From positions 62,001 through 126,000 of the forward strand of contig JABFSH010000008.1 of NCBI GenBank assembly GCA_013140705.1: a stretch of 64,000 bases of DNA, read 5' to 3'. The stretch comes from Methylococcaceae bacterium (GTDB lineage Bacteria > Pseudomonadota > Gammaproteobacteria > Methylococcales > Methylomonadaceae). The notes beneath the pieces are model-generated. The model did no database searches, was not told where the DNA came from, and saw only the letters and a list, made by a program, of their open reading frames with translations. Both the position numbers and the translations under genes were made by a program. Below, piece after piece: positions 1 through 10,246 of this stretch. Numbering within the stretch: position 1 is the first letter of the stretch; every line of letters begins with the position of its first letter.

Positions 1-1
1 C

Positions 2-82
2 TACTTTCAGGACACCAAAAAAGAGCCCGGTTTGAGTGACGAGGACAAAAAGGCCCTGATTGCCTTCCTGAAAACCTTGTAA
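2..82 (+). CDS. C-terminus of a c-type cytochrome or di-heme peroxidase (partial)
   Basis: Only the last 26 codons are in the window, ending in TAA at 80-82. The peptide ends LSDEDKKALIAFLKTL, the helix that commonly closes c-type cytochrome and MauG/CcpA-type peroxidase domains. It reads toward the GMC oxidoreductase 129 bp downstream, so it may be its electron-transfer partner, but that is inference. The heme motif itself lies outside the window. Confidence 0.55.
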   Translation, partial: YFQDTKKEPGLSDEDKKALIAFLKTL

Positions 83-211
83 TCCGTCCATCGGTTGTGC
101 AGGTCGATAACTCAGTGAGTGGTCGCCCTGCACAACATTTCATGAAAACAGATAAAGTTTACCGCTTGTTGCAACACGACAAACAGCAACTTATTCATCA
201 AGGAGACCCTT

Positions 212-2083
212 ATGACTGACACGAAAAGCGCAGATTATGAATACATTGTGGTGGGATCGGGAGCAGGAGGCGGTACTGTCGCCGCGCGTCTAGCTGAACG
301 TGGCAAGAAAGTGCTGGTACTTGAAGCGGGCGGCGATCCAAAAGCCCTGCAAGGCAGCAACCTCGCCTTTCCCGATGCTAATCGACTCCCCGAAGATTAT
401 GACGTCCCGGTATTTCACACGTTTTCAACCGAAAATGAGGCCATGAAATGGGATTTCTTTGTTCGCCATTTTGGCAATGAAGAGACCCAGAAAAAAGACC
501 CTAAATACACGCCGGAAGAACAGGGTGTGCTGTATCCACGCGCGGGATGTCTCGGGGGCTGTACCGCCCACAATGCCATGATTACCGTGTATCCGCATAA
601 TGCCGACTGGGACGATATTGCCAATCTGACTGGCGACAACTCCTGGCGTGCCGACAATATGCGCAAATATTTTGAACGCATGGAAAACTGCAAGTATCGA
701 TCTATCAATCGGCTGAAGGCAAAACTGGGCATTAATCCTTCACGCCATGGCTGGAGTGGCTGGTTTCAGACCGAAGCAGCCCTTCCGCTGGAAGCGCTGT
801 CGAAAGATAAAAAACTGGTGCTGGCCATTATTAAGTCCGCCGAAGAAGCAGTCGAAAAATTACCCCATCTATTCGAGCGTATCAAATGGTTTGTACAGGG
901 CCTGGCCGATCCGAACGACTGGCGACTGGTTAAAGAAAACGCTACCGGACTGCGCTATCCACCTCTGGCAACACAAAACGGTGTTCGCCATAGTACCCGT
1001 GAACGCCTGCTGGATGTACAGAAGAAATTTCCGGACCGACTCACCATTGAATTGGATGCGCTGGTAACAAAAGTCATCCTGGATCAGGATAAACGCGCGA
1101 TCGGCGTTGAATACTTAAAAGGTGCCAAACTCTATAAAGCCCATCAGCATCCGAGCAAGGAACATGGCAAACCGCTCAGCGCCCACGCCTCCAAAGAGGT
1201 GATACTGTCTGGCGGCGCTTACAATACACCGCAACTGTTGATGCTATCAGGCATCGGTCCTAAAGAAGAATTGGTCAAACACAGTATTCCGCTCAAGCTT
1301 GATTTGCCTGGCGTCGGCACCAACCTGCAGGATCGTTACGAAGTCGGCGTGGTTAATCGCATGAATAACGACTGGGAAGTATTGAAAGGCGCAAAATATT
1401 CAAAAGGCGATCCACAGTATGCTGACTGGCAACAAGGTAAAGGCGTTTACACCACCAATGGCGCCGTTCTGGCCGTCATTAAACGCTCATTTGGCGAACA
1501 ACCCTTACCTGATTTGTTTTGTTTCGCCTTACTGGGGAAATTCAGAGGTTATTTTCCTGGCTATTCAAAATTGATCCGGGAGAACCTGAATTACCTGACG
1601 TGGGCCGTATTGAAAGCGCACACGCTGAACCGGGCTGGCGAAGTGCGACTGACTTCCTCTAACCCGCGAGACCGACCCTATATCAATTTCCGCTACTTTG
1701 AAGAAGGCAACGACACGGAAGGCAAGGATCTGGATGCTGTCGTCGCCGGTGTTAAATTTGTCCGCAGCCTGGTAGCCCCCCTCATCGAACAAGGTATCAT
1801 CGCCGAAGAGGAAGCGCCAGGAAAAGACGTGCAAACGGACGAACAACTGCGCGACTTCGTCAGGTATAACGCCTGGGGACATCACGCTTCCTGTACCTGC
1901 CCCATCGGCAGCGACCAGGATCCCATGGCGGTTCTGGATAGCCAATTCAGAGTGCGCGGCTTAAAGGGTCTGCGTGTCGTTGATGCCTCGGTATTCCCAC
2001 GCATCCCGGGATTCTTTATCGTCAGCTCCATTTACATGATTGGTGAAAAAGCAGCCGATGCTATTCTAGGCGTTGAGGCCTGA
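212..2083 (+). CDS. GMC-family FAD-dependent oxidoreductase
   Basis: Encodes a 623-residue flavoenzyme of the glucose-methanol-choline family, which oxidises alcohols or sugars with FAD. The dinucleotide-binding motif VVGSGAGGG is at residues ~13-21, a second FAD-contact segment with CLGGCTAHNAM at ~113-123, and the family signature GAYNTPQLLMLSGIGP near 337-352. The catalytic-His region GHHASCTCPIG is at 556-566. The usual Asn-Pro of the C-terminal signature is replaced by GFFIVSSIYMIG, which is unusual and may affect the second catalytic residue. There is no signal peptide. The start has a good Shine-Dalgarno (AAGGAGA). The preceding gene encodes a cytochrome-like C-terminus, hinting at a dehydrogenase that passes electrons to cytochrome. 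The substrate cannot be read from sequence. Confidence 0.85.
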   Translation: MTDTKSADYEYIVVGSGAGGGTVAARLAERGKKVLVLEAGGDPKALQGSNLAFPDANRLPEDYDVPVFHTFSTENEAMKWDFFVRHFGNEETQKKDPKYTPEEQGVLYPRAGCLGGCTAHNAMITVYPHNADWDDIANLTGDNSWRADNMRKYFERMENCKYRSINRLKAKLGINPSRHGWSGWFQTEAALPLEALSKDKKLVLAIIKSAEEAVEKLPHLFERIKWFVQGLADPNDWRLVKENATGLRYPPLATQNGVRHSTRERLLDVQKKFPDRLTIELDALVTKVILDQDKRAIGVEYLKGAKLYKAHQHPSKEHGKPLSAHASKEVILSGGAYNTPQLLMLSGIGPKEELVKHSIPLKLDLPGVGTNLQDRYEVGVVNRMNNDWEVLKGAKYSKGDPQYADWQQGKGVYTTNGAVLAVIKRSFGEQPLPDLFCFALLGKFRGYFPGYSKLIRENLNYLTWAVLKAHTLNRAGEVRLTSSNPRDRPYINFRYFEEGNDTEGKDLDAVVAGVKFVRSLVAPLIEQGIIAEEEAPGKDVQTDEQLRDFVRYNAWGHHASCTCPIGSDQDPMAVLDSQFRVRGLKGLRVVDASVFPRIPGFFIVSSIYMIGEKAADAILGVEA

Positions 2084-2241
2084 TTCTTCAGATCAACTCG
2101 TACTACACACATACAACCGGGATTGACACTCAGGAGCAGGCACCCAGGCCAGGGACGGCAGGCCCAAATTCATTGATGTACTCTTATTACGCTTTTTGCA
2201 TTTACAGACCAGACAAGTTACCGTAGCGTTTCAATGCCAAA

Positions 2242-3528
2242 ATGTCCTACTATTCAAATCAACCTATAAAATCCATGCATCCCCATCCATCGCCCCATCC
2301 ACCCAATCGTCAAACCCTCTATGTTGCCACGGCGCTGGTACTGGGAATTGTGGTCGGTGAACTGCTCAACCTGACGTTTACCAAAGACAGTGCGACCCTG
2401 CTACATAGCATTGAAATTTTCACGGTATTGACGGACATTTTTTTACGTTTGATCAAAATGATCATAGCCCCGTTGGTCCTGTCTACGCTGGTCGTCGGCA
2501 TGGCCAAAATGGGCGATGTCAACACGGTGGGACGCATCGGCCTGAAAGCCATGCTCTGGTTTTTTTCGGCCTCGCTATTCAGTCTGTTATTGGGCATGGT
2601 GCTGGTCAATCTATTACAGCCAGGCAGTACATTACACATCCCGTTGCCTGCACTGTCTGCTACTACGGGCTTGCCAGAGGTCAAACCTACGCTGTCCAGT
2701 TTCGCTGACCACATGTTTCCTAAAAGCATCATTGACGCCATGGCCGGCAATGAGATCTTACAAATTGTCGTATTTTCGATGTTCTTTGGCGTGGCTTGCG
2801 CATCTTTGGGCGAACTGGCTCGCCCAACCGTAAAGCTGCTCGATTCGCTTTCGCACATCATGCTCAAAATCACCAGCTATGTCATGCATTTTGCGCCTGT
2901 TGCGGTATTTTCTGCCATGGCTGCCGTCATTGCCCAAAACGGCATCGTTGTCCTGCTGTCTTATGGTCTTTTTATTGGTGAATTTTATTTTGCACTGTTG
3001 CTGTTGTGCACAACGTTGGGTGCATTCGCTTTTCTGTTTTTGCGGCGTCGTATCTGGTCCCTATTGCGCCACATTCGTGAACCGATGCTGTTGGCCTTTG
3101 GCACAGCCAGTAGCGAAAGTGCCTATCCCAAATTGTTGCAGCAATTGGAGCGCTTTGGTTGTGATGACAAGGTCTGTGGGTTGGTTCTCCCGCTGGGCTA
3201 TTCATTCAACCTCGATGGCAGCATGATGTACATGACTTTTGCGGTGTTGTTCATCGCCCAGGCTTATGGCATTGATTTGCCGATATCCGAACAGTTTCTG
3301 ATGTTGCTCGTATTACTGTTTACCAGTAAAGGCGTGGCTGGCGTACCAAGAGCGTCGCTCATTGTCATTGCCGCCACCTTGTCGATGTTTCACGTTCCTG
3401 AAGCCGGACTATTGTTGCTGTTGGGTATTGATCAACTGCTCGACATGGGGCGCAGCGCCACCAATGTTTTTGGCAACAGCATCGCTGCAGCCCTCGTCAG
3501 TCGCTGGGAAAAAGCACTGGCTCATTAA
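2242..3528 (+). CDS. Dicarboxylate/amino acid:cation symporter (DAACS family)
   Basis: A 428-residue inner-membrane transporter with eight or more hydrophobic segments. Family hallmarks visible are [14 protein letters not shown] near residues 285-298 (the serine-rich hairpin), [13 protein letters not shown] near 320-332 (the substrate/Na+ site NLDGT is here NLDGS), and [13 protein letters not shown] near 352-364. These proteins take up glutamate, aspartate or C4-dicarboxylates with Na+ or H+. The N-terminus is His/Pro-rich ([10 protein letters not shown]), and a second Met at 2275 is an alternative start. A paralog follows 29 bp downstream on the same strand, so the two are probably co-transcribed. 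Confidence 0.88.
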   Translation: MSYYSNQPIKSMHPHPSPHPPNRQTLYVATALVLGIVVGELLNLTFTKDSATLLHSIEIFTVLTDIFLRLIKMIIAPLVLSTLVVGMAKMGDVNTVGRIGLKAMLWFFSASLFSLLLGMVLVNLLQPGSTLHIPLPALSATTGLPEVKPTLSSFADHMFPKSIIDAMAGNEILQIVVFSMFFGVACASLGELARPTVKLLDSLSHIMLKITSYVMHFAPVAVFSAMAAVIAQNGIVVLLSYGLFIGEFYFALLLLCTTLGAFAFLFLRRRIWSLLRHIREPMLLAFGTASSESAYPKLLQQLERFGCDDKVCGLVLPLGYSFNLDGSMMYMTFAVLFIAQAYGIDLPISEQFLMLLVLLFTSKGVAGVPRASLIVIAATLSMFHVPEAGLLLLLGIDQLLDMGRSATNVFGNSIAAALVSRWEKALAH

Positions 3529-3557
3529 CCGCAGCCCGTTACTATCAAACAGTCTCC

Positions 3558-4856
3558 ATGCCCTTTGCACCAATCAATTCAAATCACCATCATCGGCTCT
3601 ACCTGCAGGTGATTACGGCCATCCTTTTGGGTATCCTGCTAGGCCACTTTTATCCTGAAACCGCGATCAAGATGAAGCCCCTGGGCGATGGCTTTATCAA
3701 ACTCATCAAGATGCTTATTGCACCCATCATTTTTTGCACTGTGGTTTCCGGTATTGCAGGCATGCAGGCTTTGGACAAGGTAGGACGCGTCGGCCTTAAA
3801 GCCCTGATCTATTTTGAAGTAGTCAGCACACTGGCATTGGTGATCGGCTTACTGGTTGTCCACATCATTCAACCCGGACAAGGCATGAATATCGACACCA
3901 GCACGCTCGATACCAAAACGCTAAGCACCTATACCGAAAGTGCCAAAATGCATAACGTTGTTGATTTTATACTCAATATCATTCCTGGCAGTATTGTAGA
4001 TGCCTTTGCCAAAGGTGATGTTTTACAAGTCTTGCTGTTTTCGCTTTTGTTCGGTGTGTCCCTTGCTGCCATGAAAGAAACGGGCTCAGAAGTAGTCTGC
4101 TTTATTAACAAAATTTCACAAGCCCTGTTCGGCATTGTCGAAACGATCATGAAACTCGCTCCCATTGGCGCATTCGGCGCCATGGCGTTTACCATCGGCA
4201 AGTATGGCGTGGCGTCACTCGCGCCATTGGCAACATTAATGGCCAGCTTTTATCTGACTTGTCTGTTGTTTATTTTCGTTGTCCTCGGCATCATTGCCCG
4301 CCTAACCGGTTTCAGTATCTGGCGCTTTATCTTTTACATCAAGGATGAATTACTCATTGTCCTGGGCACGTCATCGTCAGAATCTGTGCTGCCACGCATC
4401 ATGATCAAACTGGAGCGCCTGGGTTGTTCCCGTTCGGTCATCGGCCTGGTGATTCCCACCGGTTATTCCTTCAATCTCGATGGCACTTCGATTTATCTGG
4501 CGATGGCGGCCATCTTTATTGCTCAGGCAACCAACACGCCCTTGACGATAATGCAGGAAATGACTTTACTAGCCGTCTTGTTGCTAACATCCAAAGGCGC
4601 TGCCGGGGTTACGGGTAGCGGATTTATAACCCTGGCGGCGACCCTATCCACCGTCCCGACCATTCCGGTCGCCGGCCTCGCATTAATTCTCGGAATTGAC
4701 CGTTTTATGTCTGAAGCGCGTGCGCTGACAAACCTGATCGGCAATGGCGTGGCGACGCTGGTCGCAGCGAACTGGGAAAACGAACTGGACCAACACCAAC
4801 TTGAAAGTCAGCTTCAGCTTCGTGCAAAATCTAATGACTCTGGGCCCAAATCTTAA
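3558..4856 (+). CDS. dctA: C4-dicarboxylate transporter DctA-like (DAACS family)
   Basis: A 432-residue symporter paralogous to the preceding gene and closer to DctA. It shows [14 protein letters not shown] near residues 275-288, [16 protein letters not shown] with the canonical NLDGT near 308-323, and [15 protein letters not shown] near 339-353. It should import succinate, fumarate or malate, or related acids, across the inner membrane with protons or sodium. The 29-bp gap from the upstream gene suggests an operon of two DAACS transporters with different substrate-site sequences. The exact substrate is uncertain. Confidence 0.85.
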   Translation: MPFAPINSNHHHRLYLQVITAILLGILLGHFYPETAIKMKPLGDGFIKLIKMLIAPIIFCTVVSGIAGMQALDKVGRVGLKALIYFEVVSTLALVIGLLVVHIIQPGQGMNIDTSTLDTKTLSTYTESAKMHNVVDFILNIIPGSIVDAFAKGDVLQVLLFSLLFGVSLAAMKETGSEVVCFINKISQALFGIVETIMKLAPIGAFGAMAFTIGKYGVASLAPLATLMASFYLTCLLFIFVVLGIIARLTGFSIWRFIFYIKDELLIVLGTSSSESVLPRIMIKLERLGCSRSVIGLVIPTGYSFNLDGTSIYLAMAAIFIAQATNTPLTIMQEMTLLAVLLLTSKGAAGVTGSGFITLAATLSTVPTIPVAGLALILGIDRFMSEARALTNLIGNGVATLVAANWENELDQHQLESQLQLRAKSNDSGPKS

Positions 4857-4887
4857 GAGGAGGGGAATTACAAGCTGATCCCTGTGG

Positions 4888-5469
4888 CTATTTAGCCTGG
4901 GCTGCCAGCAACATCGATTTCACCGGATTAAAGGTTTTTCTATGCACCGCCAAAATACCGAACTGTTGGATTTCAGACAGATGCAGTTTGGTACCGTAGC
5001 CTTTATGGACATGAAATGAGCATTGCGGGTATTGCTGATGGTACTGAACCATCAACTGATCCCGATGCACTTTGGCCAGTATGGATGCCGCACTGATGGC
5101 TTGGACCTTACTATCACCTTTTACGATGGCTTGGCCGGAAATCCCACAATCCGGCACATGAATGCCGTCAACCAGAAGATGTTCGGGAGTGATGGATAAA
5201 CCAAGTACAGCACGCCGCATGGCAAGCAATGTTGCTTTAAGAATGTTTAAGGCATCAATTTCTTCAACACTGGCTTCGGCGATCGACCAGCTCAAAGCAG
5301 CATGAGTGATTAGTGTAAACAGGTGATTACGATTTCGCTCACTCAGTGTTTTAGAATCGGCCAGTCCGGCAATCGGCCGATTGGGGTCCAGAATGACTGC
5401 GGCGGCGACAACCGGGCCGGCGAGTGGTCCGCGTCCTGCTTCGTCTACGCCAGCAACCAGACAGTTCAG
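4888..5469 (-). CDS. rnhB: Ribonuclease HII, with an apparent CTG start codon
   Basis: RNase HII removes RNA from RNA-DNA hybrids and single ribonucleotides from DNA. The N-terminal active-site motif [16 protein letters not shown], the ADSKTLS segment and the [19 protein letters not shown] region are all visible, giving ~193 residues, normal for the family. The first ATG (5293-5295) would delete the catalytic Asp and DEAGRG motif, so it cannot be the start. Upstream in frame there is no ATG, GTG or TTG before a TGA that overlaps the end of lpxA. A GAGG ribosome-binding site at 5477-5480 lies 7 nt before a CTG at 5467-5469, giving a peptide beginning [14 protein letters not shown]. It directly follows lpxA, whose TAA sits between that ribosome-binding site and the CTG. 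Confidence 0.85.
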   Translation of the reverse strand: MNCLVAGVDEAGRGPLAGPVVAAAVILDPNRPIAGLADSKTLSERNRNHLFTLITHAALSWSIAEASVEEIDALNILKATLLAMRRAVLGLSITPEHLLVDGIHVPDCGISGQAIVKGDSKVQAISAASILAKVHRDQLMVQYHQQYPQCSFHVHKGYGTKLHLSEIQQFGILAVHRKTFNPVKSMLLAAQAK

Positions 5470-5473
5470 ATGC

Positions 5474-6244
5474 TTACCTCAGGATGCCCCGGGTAACATT
5501 TCGTAAAAAGCTGACCATCTCCGACAGTTCCTTGCTGTCACCGGCAAGATCTTCCATCTGGTCGATGGCGTCATCCATGCGCAGATTCATTTTATAAATC
5601 ATCTTATAGGCTTTTCTGATCAAACGAATATCCTCAGGGGAAATTCCGTTACGCTCCATGCCGACCGAATTGATGCCGTGCGGACGAGTGGGGCGCCCAC
5701 CGACCATGACAAAAGGTGGAATATCCTGAGTGATCGCGCTTCCCATCGCGGCGAAACTGAATTGTCCGATTTGGGTAAATTGATGCACCAAGGTAAATCC
5801 ACCCAGGATGGCATGACTATTCAACCGGACATGCCCCGCCAAAGAAGCACCATTGGCCATGATGACATGATTGCCAATCACACAATCGTGGGCCACATGA
5901 GTGTACGCCATAAACAGGTTATCGTTACCAATCTGCGTCAGACTTCGATCTTGCTTGGTACCTCTATGCAGGGTTGCAAATTCTCGAATGGTATTTCGAT
6001 CGCCAATCTCAAGCCGAGTGATCTCGGCAGCATATTTTTTGTCCTGGGGATCTTCTCCGATTGAAGAAAACTGGTAGATACTGTTATCTTTACCAATGCG
6101 AGTTGGTCCCTTGATGACAACATGAGAACCAATGACGGTCCCGGATCCAATTTTAACATCGGGGCCTATGACAGAAAACGGCCCTACAGTAACGTTGTCG
6201 TCCAGCTGTGCTTTGCTGTCAATGATCGCTTGTGGATGAATCAA
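5474..6244 (-). CDS. lpxA: Acyl-ACP--UDP-N-acetylglucosamine O-acyltransferase
   Basis: First enzyme of lipid A synthesis: it transfers a 3-hydroxyacyl chain to UDP-GlcNAc in the cytoplasm. The N-terminal half is a left-handed beta helix of hexapeptide repeats ([42 protein letters not shown]), and the catalytic His region [20 protein letters not shown] is clear. A TTG at 6242-6244 gives 256 residues beginning M-IHPQAII, matching the usual length and N-terminus. An ATG at 6266-6268 would add eight residues (MCGCGRLV) and overlap fabZ. The gene lies 2 bp after fabZ and is followed by rnhB. Confidence 0.9.
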   Translation of the reverse strand: MIHPQAIIDSKAQLDDNVTVGPFSVIGPDVKIGSGTVIGSHVVIKGPTRIGKDNSIYQFSSIGEDPQDKKYAAEITRLEIGDRNTIREFATLHRGTKQDRSLTQIGNDNLFMAYTHVAHDCVIGNHVIMANGASLAGHVRLNSHAILGGFTLVHQFTQIGQFSFAAMGSAITQDIPPFVMVGGRPTRPHGINSVGMERNGISPEDIRLIRKAYKMIYKMNLRMDDAIDQMEDLAGDSKELSEMVSFLRNVTRGILR

Positions 6245-6246
6245 AA

Positions 6247-6690
6247 CTAATCTACCACAGCCGCACATCTGATTTCGGCGCTTGCCACAAACTCGCCGTC
6301 CACTTCAGCTCGACAGTCAAAGGCCCAGATATTGCGTTTACTCTTAACAAATTTTGCCTCCAACATGAGCTGATCGCCGGGCACCACCGGCCTTTTAAAT
6401 TTGACTTTATCAATGCCAACCAAATAATAAATCATACCGACCAGTTCATCCCCGGCTGTTTCTGAAGCTAACAAACCGGTAGCTTGAGCCAGTGCCTCAA
6501 GAATCAGGACACCCGGCATAATGGGTTTTTGGGGGAAATGACCTTGAAAGAATGGCTCATTATAAGTAACGTTTTTTACCCCTAACAATCGCACTCCGGG
6601 TTCACATTCAACCACTTTATCAACCAAAAGGAAGGGATATCGATGCGGTAAGAAATCTTGAATTTGTAGAATATCTAGCGTTATAGCCAT
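6247..6690 (-). CDS. fabZ: 3-hydroxyacyl-[acyl-carrier-protein] dehydratase
   Basis: A 147-residue hot-dog-fold enzyme that dehydrates 3-hydroxyacyl-ACP in fatty acid elongation. The family core [13 protein letters not shown] carries the catalytic His (residues ~14-26), and [23 protein letters not shown] carries the second conserved segment with the catalytic Glu (~48-70). It is in its usual position directly before lpxA, linking membrane fatty acid supply to lipid A acylation. Confidence 0.93.
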   Translation of the reverse strand: MAITLDILQIQDFLPHRYPFLLVDKVVECEPGVRLLGVKNVTYNEPFFQGHFPQKPIMPGVLILEALAQATGLLASETAGDELVGMIYYLVGIDKVKFKRPVVPGDQLMLEAKFVKSKRNIWAFDCRAEVDGEFVASAEIRCAAVVD

Positions 6691-6744
6691 AGCTTATGTG
6701 AGTTTTTTAATTGGGGGCAACCGCTGAATGATAAAGATACTGTC

Positions 6745-7245
6745 TTATTCAGGCATTTTTGACAGTTTTTGTTGTACCTGGGTTGTCACATCAATCTGAT
6801 CGCTGGCATAAATAACGCCATCTGTCAGCAAAAGATCGAATTTTTGGTCTTTTGCTATTTCACGAATCGCTTCAATGATACGGCGTTGTAATTTACCCAA
6901 TTCCTCATTACGGCTGGCGTTAAAATCTTCACTGAACTCTTGTTGTGATCTTTTTGCATCGCGCTTTTTGTTAAGAATATCTCTTTCCAGGTTGCTGCGC
7001 TCAGTATCGCTGATCACGGCAGAATCACGCGTCATTTTTTCTTCAAGGGTTTGGATTTCCTTTTGTTGTGAAACTAACTGTTTGTCTCTGGGTGAAAATT
7101 TTTCTTCCAGACGTTTTTTGGCTTTTTCTGCTTGAGGTGCTTTTTCAAGAACCGCAGGTATATTGACGAAGCCGATTTTTAAGTCGGCATAGCTCACATT
7201 AGCAATCAATAACAGTCCTAAAAATAAAGCAATTTTTGTTTTCAT
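6745..7245 (-). CDS. skp: Periplasmic chaperone Skp/OmpH
   Basis: A 166-residue secreted protein with signal peptide MKTKIALFLGLLLIANVSYA, then a short beta segment (LKIGFVNIPAVLEKAPQAEK) and a long charged coiled coil rich in K, E, Q and R (residues ~40-130), the tentacle of the jellyfish-shaped trimer. Skp holds unfolded outer-membrane proteins for BamA, whose gene lies 100 bp upstream in the same orientation. The size is typical. Confidence 0.9.
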   Translation of the reverse strand: MKTKIALFLGLLLIANVSYADLKIGFVNIPAVLEKAPQAEKAKKRLEEKFSPRDKQLVSQQKEIQTLEEKMTRDSAVISDTERSNLERDILNKKRDAKRSQQEFSEDFNASRNEELGKLQRRIIEAIREIAKDQKFDLLLTDGVIYASDQIDVTTQVQQKLSKMPE

Positions 7246-7345
7246 CGGTGAATGTGTCTCCGCTTCGAGTTAAATTAAAAATTTATATTGTGTAAGTAAA
7301 ATGTTGTTAATTATATGGGATAAGCCCGATAAACCAAAATTCTTG

Positions 7346-9643
7346 CTAGAAATTTTGGCCAAAGTTGAACTGGAACATCTGTTTTTGATCTCCAGGATCA
7401 GTCCCGGAGGCAGACTGGGCGTTTATCGGATACGCTGCACTGACGGATAAGGCACCGAAGGGTGATAACCATTCTCCTGAAAGCCCTGCCGAGTATTTCA
7501 TGTCGCTGAAACCGAAGTTATTCGCAATTCTTCCCGCATCAAAGAAAGTCCCGAGTCTGACCGACTTTGTCTCTGACAGAAACGGTACAGGGAAGAATAA
7601 TTCGGCATTACCAATAAGCTTATTGGAGCCTCCAAACGGAAAGTTGTTGGAATCAACGGGTCCGACTGTATTATTCTTGTAGCCACGTATCGAACCGGTA
7701 CCGCCACCAAAATAGTTTTCAAAGAAAGGCAAGTCGTTGGTATTTCCGTAACCGTCTCCATAGGCCACTTCGCCGTGAAGTCTAAAGGTTAAATCCTTGG
7801 CTAAGGGAAAATAAATCTGATGTTTGTAGCTGGCTTTATAATATTCCAGGTCGCTGATGCCAGGCGTGGTCACATAGGCAGAAAGGCGCTGCTGGCCACC
7901 ACTGTTGGGAAAAATGGCCCGATTCAGGGTATCGTGCGTCCAACTTAAAGTAGGCGCGAAGGTGAGATATTTATCCCCTTCATCCGCCACAAATTCCGTA
8001 ATTTGTGTCGAAGTAAACGCGGAGGTAATCAATTCGGTATGTTTTAAATCAAGTCCAAACCGCAAGGAATCAAACTCGTTCAACGGTATACCGAAGTCCA
8101 GTCCCGCGTTGGCGACATTGGTGGAATAGTTGGCAATGTTGATCTGACCGGCGTTTCGCTTCGTATAGCCGAGGTTGTACCCCAAACTGACACCATCCGG
8201 TGTAAAGTAGGGATTAAAAAACCCAAACTGATAACTGGTCGCGTAATCACTGTTATTAAAGGCCAGATTCACGCGCTTGCCTGAACCAAACACGTTATCC
8301 TGCGAGATATTGGCATTCAATACAATTCCTTGTACCTGCGAAAAACCTATACCAGCCGACAGGTTTCCGGATGGCTTTTCCACTACGGTATAGTCAACAT
8401 CAATCTGATCCGAGGTACCAACTACCGGCGGTGTCTCTACATTGACCGACTCGAAATAGCCCAATCGTTCCAGACGCGTTTTGGAACGCTCAATTTTGGA
8501 ACTGGATGCCCAGCTGGCTTCCATTTGCCGCATCTCACGGCGTAACACTTCGTCCCGGGTTTTAGTATTGCCTTTAAAATTGATGCGATGCACATAAGCG
8601 CGCTTGCCAGGATCGACGAAAAAAGCCATATCCACGGTTTTCTTGGCTTCGTTGATTTCCGGCACCATGTTCACGTTGGCAAAGGCATAGCCTTTATCAC
8701 CCAGCTTATCTGAAATGGCCTTGGAGGTTTCCGTAGCATTTTTTCTGGAAAATATCTCTCCAGGACCTACCGTTACCAATTTGATCAACTCTTCCGGCGG
8801 TACCACCAAATTACCGGTGAGTTTAACTTTATCCAAGGTATAAACAGCGCCTTCCTTTACATTGATGGTGACATAAATGTCCTTTTTATCGGGTGTTATT
8901 GCAACTTGTGTGGACTCAATTGAAAAATTGATATAACCGCGATCCAGATAATAGGATTTCAAGGTTTCTAAGTCTGCGCCCAGTTTTTGTTTGGAATACT
9001 GATCATCCTTGCTATAAAACGATAATAAGTTGGTGGTGCTTAATTCGAATGTTTTTAGCAGTGTCTTGTCATCAAAAGCGGCGTTACCCACAATGTTGAT
9101 CTGCTTGATTTTAGTAACCCGGCCCTCGGAAATCTTGATATGAATACCAACACGATTGCGGGTTAGCGTAGAGACATCGGTTTTGATCTTCAAGGCATAT
9201 TTGCCATGACTGAGATACTGGCGATTCAATTCCTGCTCAACCTTATCCAATACCTGTCGATCGAATACCTTTCCTTCCGACAAGCCGATTTTATCCAAAG
9301 CTTTGGTCAAATCATCCTTGCTGAGATCCTTGTTGCCTTCAAAAATAATTTTTGCAATGGAAGGCCGCTCGACGACGTTAACAACCAGCGTTGAACCTTC
9401 CTTTTCAAGGGTAATATCCTTGAAAAATCCGGTTTTAAATAAGGCCTTGATGGATGGTCCGACGTTACGCATCGAAAACTTGTCCCCCACGTTGACGGGG
9501 AGATAGTTATAAACCGTACCCAAGGAAATGCGTTGCAAGCCTTTGACCTGGATGTCCCTAACGATAAATTCATCATCAGCCTTAACTGCTTGGGAAAGGA
9601 GCAGACATAACAGTAGCAAGCGAGAGAATATGAGTTGTTTCAT
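7346..9643 (-). CDS. bamA: Outer membrane protein assembly factor BamA
   Basis: A 765-residue outer-membrane protein with a cleavable signal (ending QAVKA) and five POTRA domains in the N-terminal half (first begins FIVRDIQVKGLQRISLGTVYNYL). The C-terminal 16-strand barrel contains the conserved loop-6 motif as GTGSIRGYKNNTVGP and ends in the aromatic signal FQFNFGQNF. It inserts beta-barrel proteins into the outer membrane. It is followed by skp, fabZ, lpxA and rnhB. The rseP and dxr genes often found upstream are absent here, because ppnP on the other strand lies beyond the start. Confidence 0.95.
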   Translation of the reverse strand: MKQLIFSRLLLLCLLLSQAVKADDEFIVRDIQVKGLQRISLGTVYNYLPVNVGDKFSMRNVGPSIKALFKTGFFKDITLEKEGSTLVVNVVERPSIAKIIFEGNKDLSKDDLTKALDKIGLSEGKVFDRQVLDKVEQELNRQYLSHGKYALKIKTDVSTLTRNRVGIHIKISEGRVTKIKQINIVGNAAFDDKTLLKTFELSTTNLLSFYSKDDQYSKQKLGADLETLKSYYLDRGYINFSIESTQVAITPDKKDIYVTINVKEGAVYTLDKVKLTGNLVVPPEELIKLVTVGPGEIFSRKNATETSKAISDKLGDKGYAFANVNMVPEINEAKKTVDMAFFVDPGKRAYVHRINFKGNTKTRDEVLRREMRQMEASWASSSKIERSKTRLERLGYFESVNVETPPVVGTSDQIDVDYTVVEKPSGNLSAGIGFSQVQGIVLNANISQDNVFGSGKRVNLAFNNSDYATSYQFGFFNPYFTPDGVSLGYNLGYTKRNAGQINIANYSTNVANAGLDFGIPLNEFDSLRFGLDLKHTELITSAFTSTQITEFVADEGDKYLTFAPTLSWTHDTLNRAIFPNSGGQQRLSAYVTTPGISDLEYYKASYKHQIYFPLAKDLTFRLHGEVAYGDGYGNTNDLPFFENYFGGGTGSIRGYKNNTVGPVDSNNFPFGGSNKLIGNAELFFPVPFLSETKSVRLGTFFDAGRIANNFGFSDMKYSAGLSGEWLSPFGALSVSAAYPINAQSASGTDPGDQKQMFQFNFGQNF

Positions 9644-9876
9644 GTCAACGTAAAAATTAATTTCTTGATCTGAATATCAAAAACGGGGCGATTATAGCAC
9701 AGTAAAAATTTTATCCACTTAAGCAGGCATTATTAATCTTAACATTATTAGCCCTTTACCCAATCATTTCGAGCATAAATCAACCGATCAGAAGTTCCAA
9801 TTTTTAGTCCCATTAGCGACCTCCCGATCACAATCTGCTATTATTGCCACCATTTAACCATAGATAAGGTCGAATA

Positions 9877-10191
9877 ATGTCAGAATTCAGCAATGTCACC
9901 GTTATTAAGAAAGCCAATGTTTATTTTGGCGGCAATGTCAGTAGTCGCACTCTACAGTTCGCAGACGGTTCGTTAAAAACACTGGGCTTCATGCTACCGG
10001 GTGAATACGTCTTTAATACGGCGGATAAGGAGCTAATGGAAATCCTCGATGGCGATCTTGACGTACTGTTGCCCGGCGCCGACACCTGGCAATCCATTAA
10101 AGCCGGTGAAGCCTTTGACGTGCCGGCCAATGCACAATTCACGGTTAAGATAAAAGCACCAACCGATTACTGCTGTTCATTCCTTAAATAA
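9877..10191 (+). CDS. ppnP: Pyrimidine/purine nucleoside phosphorylase (PpnP/YaiE)
   Basis: A 104-residue cupin-type protein (formerly DUF1255) that splits nucleosides with phosphate. Recognisable motifs are [14 protein letters not shown] (residues ~13-26), [20 protein letters not shown] and the closing [11 protein letters not shown], which resembles the family ending DYxCSY. The length is exactly that of the family. An AAGG stretch precedes the ATG. It stands alone and is divergent from bamA. Confidence 0.88.
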   Translation: MSEFSNVTVIKKANVYFGGNVSSRTLQFADGSLKTLGFMLPGEYVFNTADKELMEILDGDLDVLLPGADTWQSIKAGEAFDVPANAQFTVKIKAPTDYCCSFLK

Positions 10192-10204
10192 TTTCCGATG
10201 AATT

Positions 10205-10240
10205 ACTAGTAGAGACGCTAAATCTTGCGTCTCTACATAC
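10205..10240. terminator. Perfect hairpin between ppnP and the DUF45 gene
   Basis: An inverted repeat GTAGAGACGC...GCGTCTCTAC with an 8-nt loop lies 14 bp after the ppnP stop. It could end ppnP transcription, but the 3' side is not T-rich, and the same kind of hairpin occurs as a dispersed repeat in other bacteria. Its role is therefore uncertain. Confidence 0.4.
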
Positions 10241-10246
10241 TAAACC

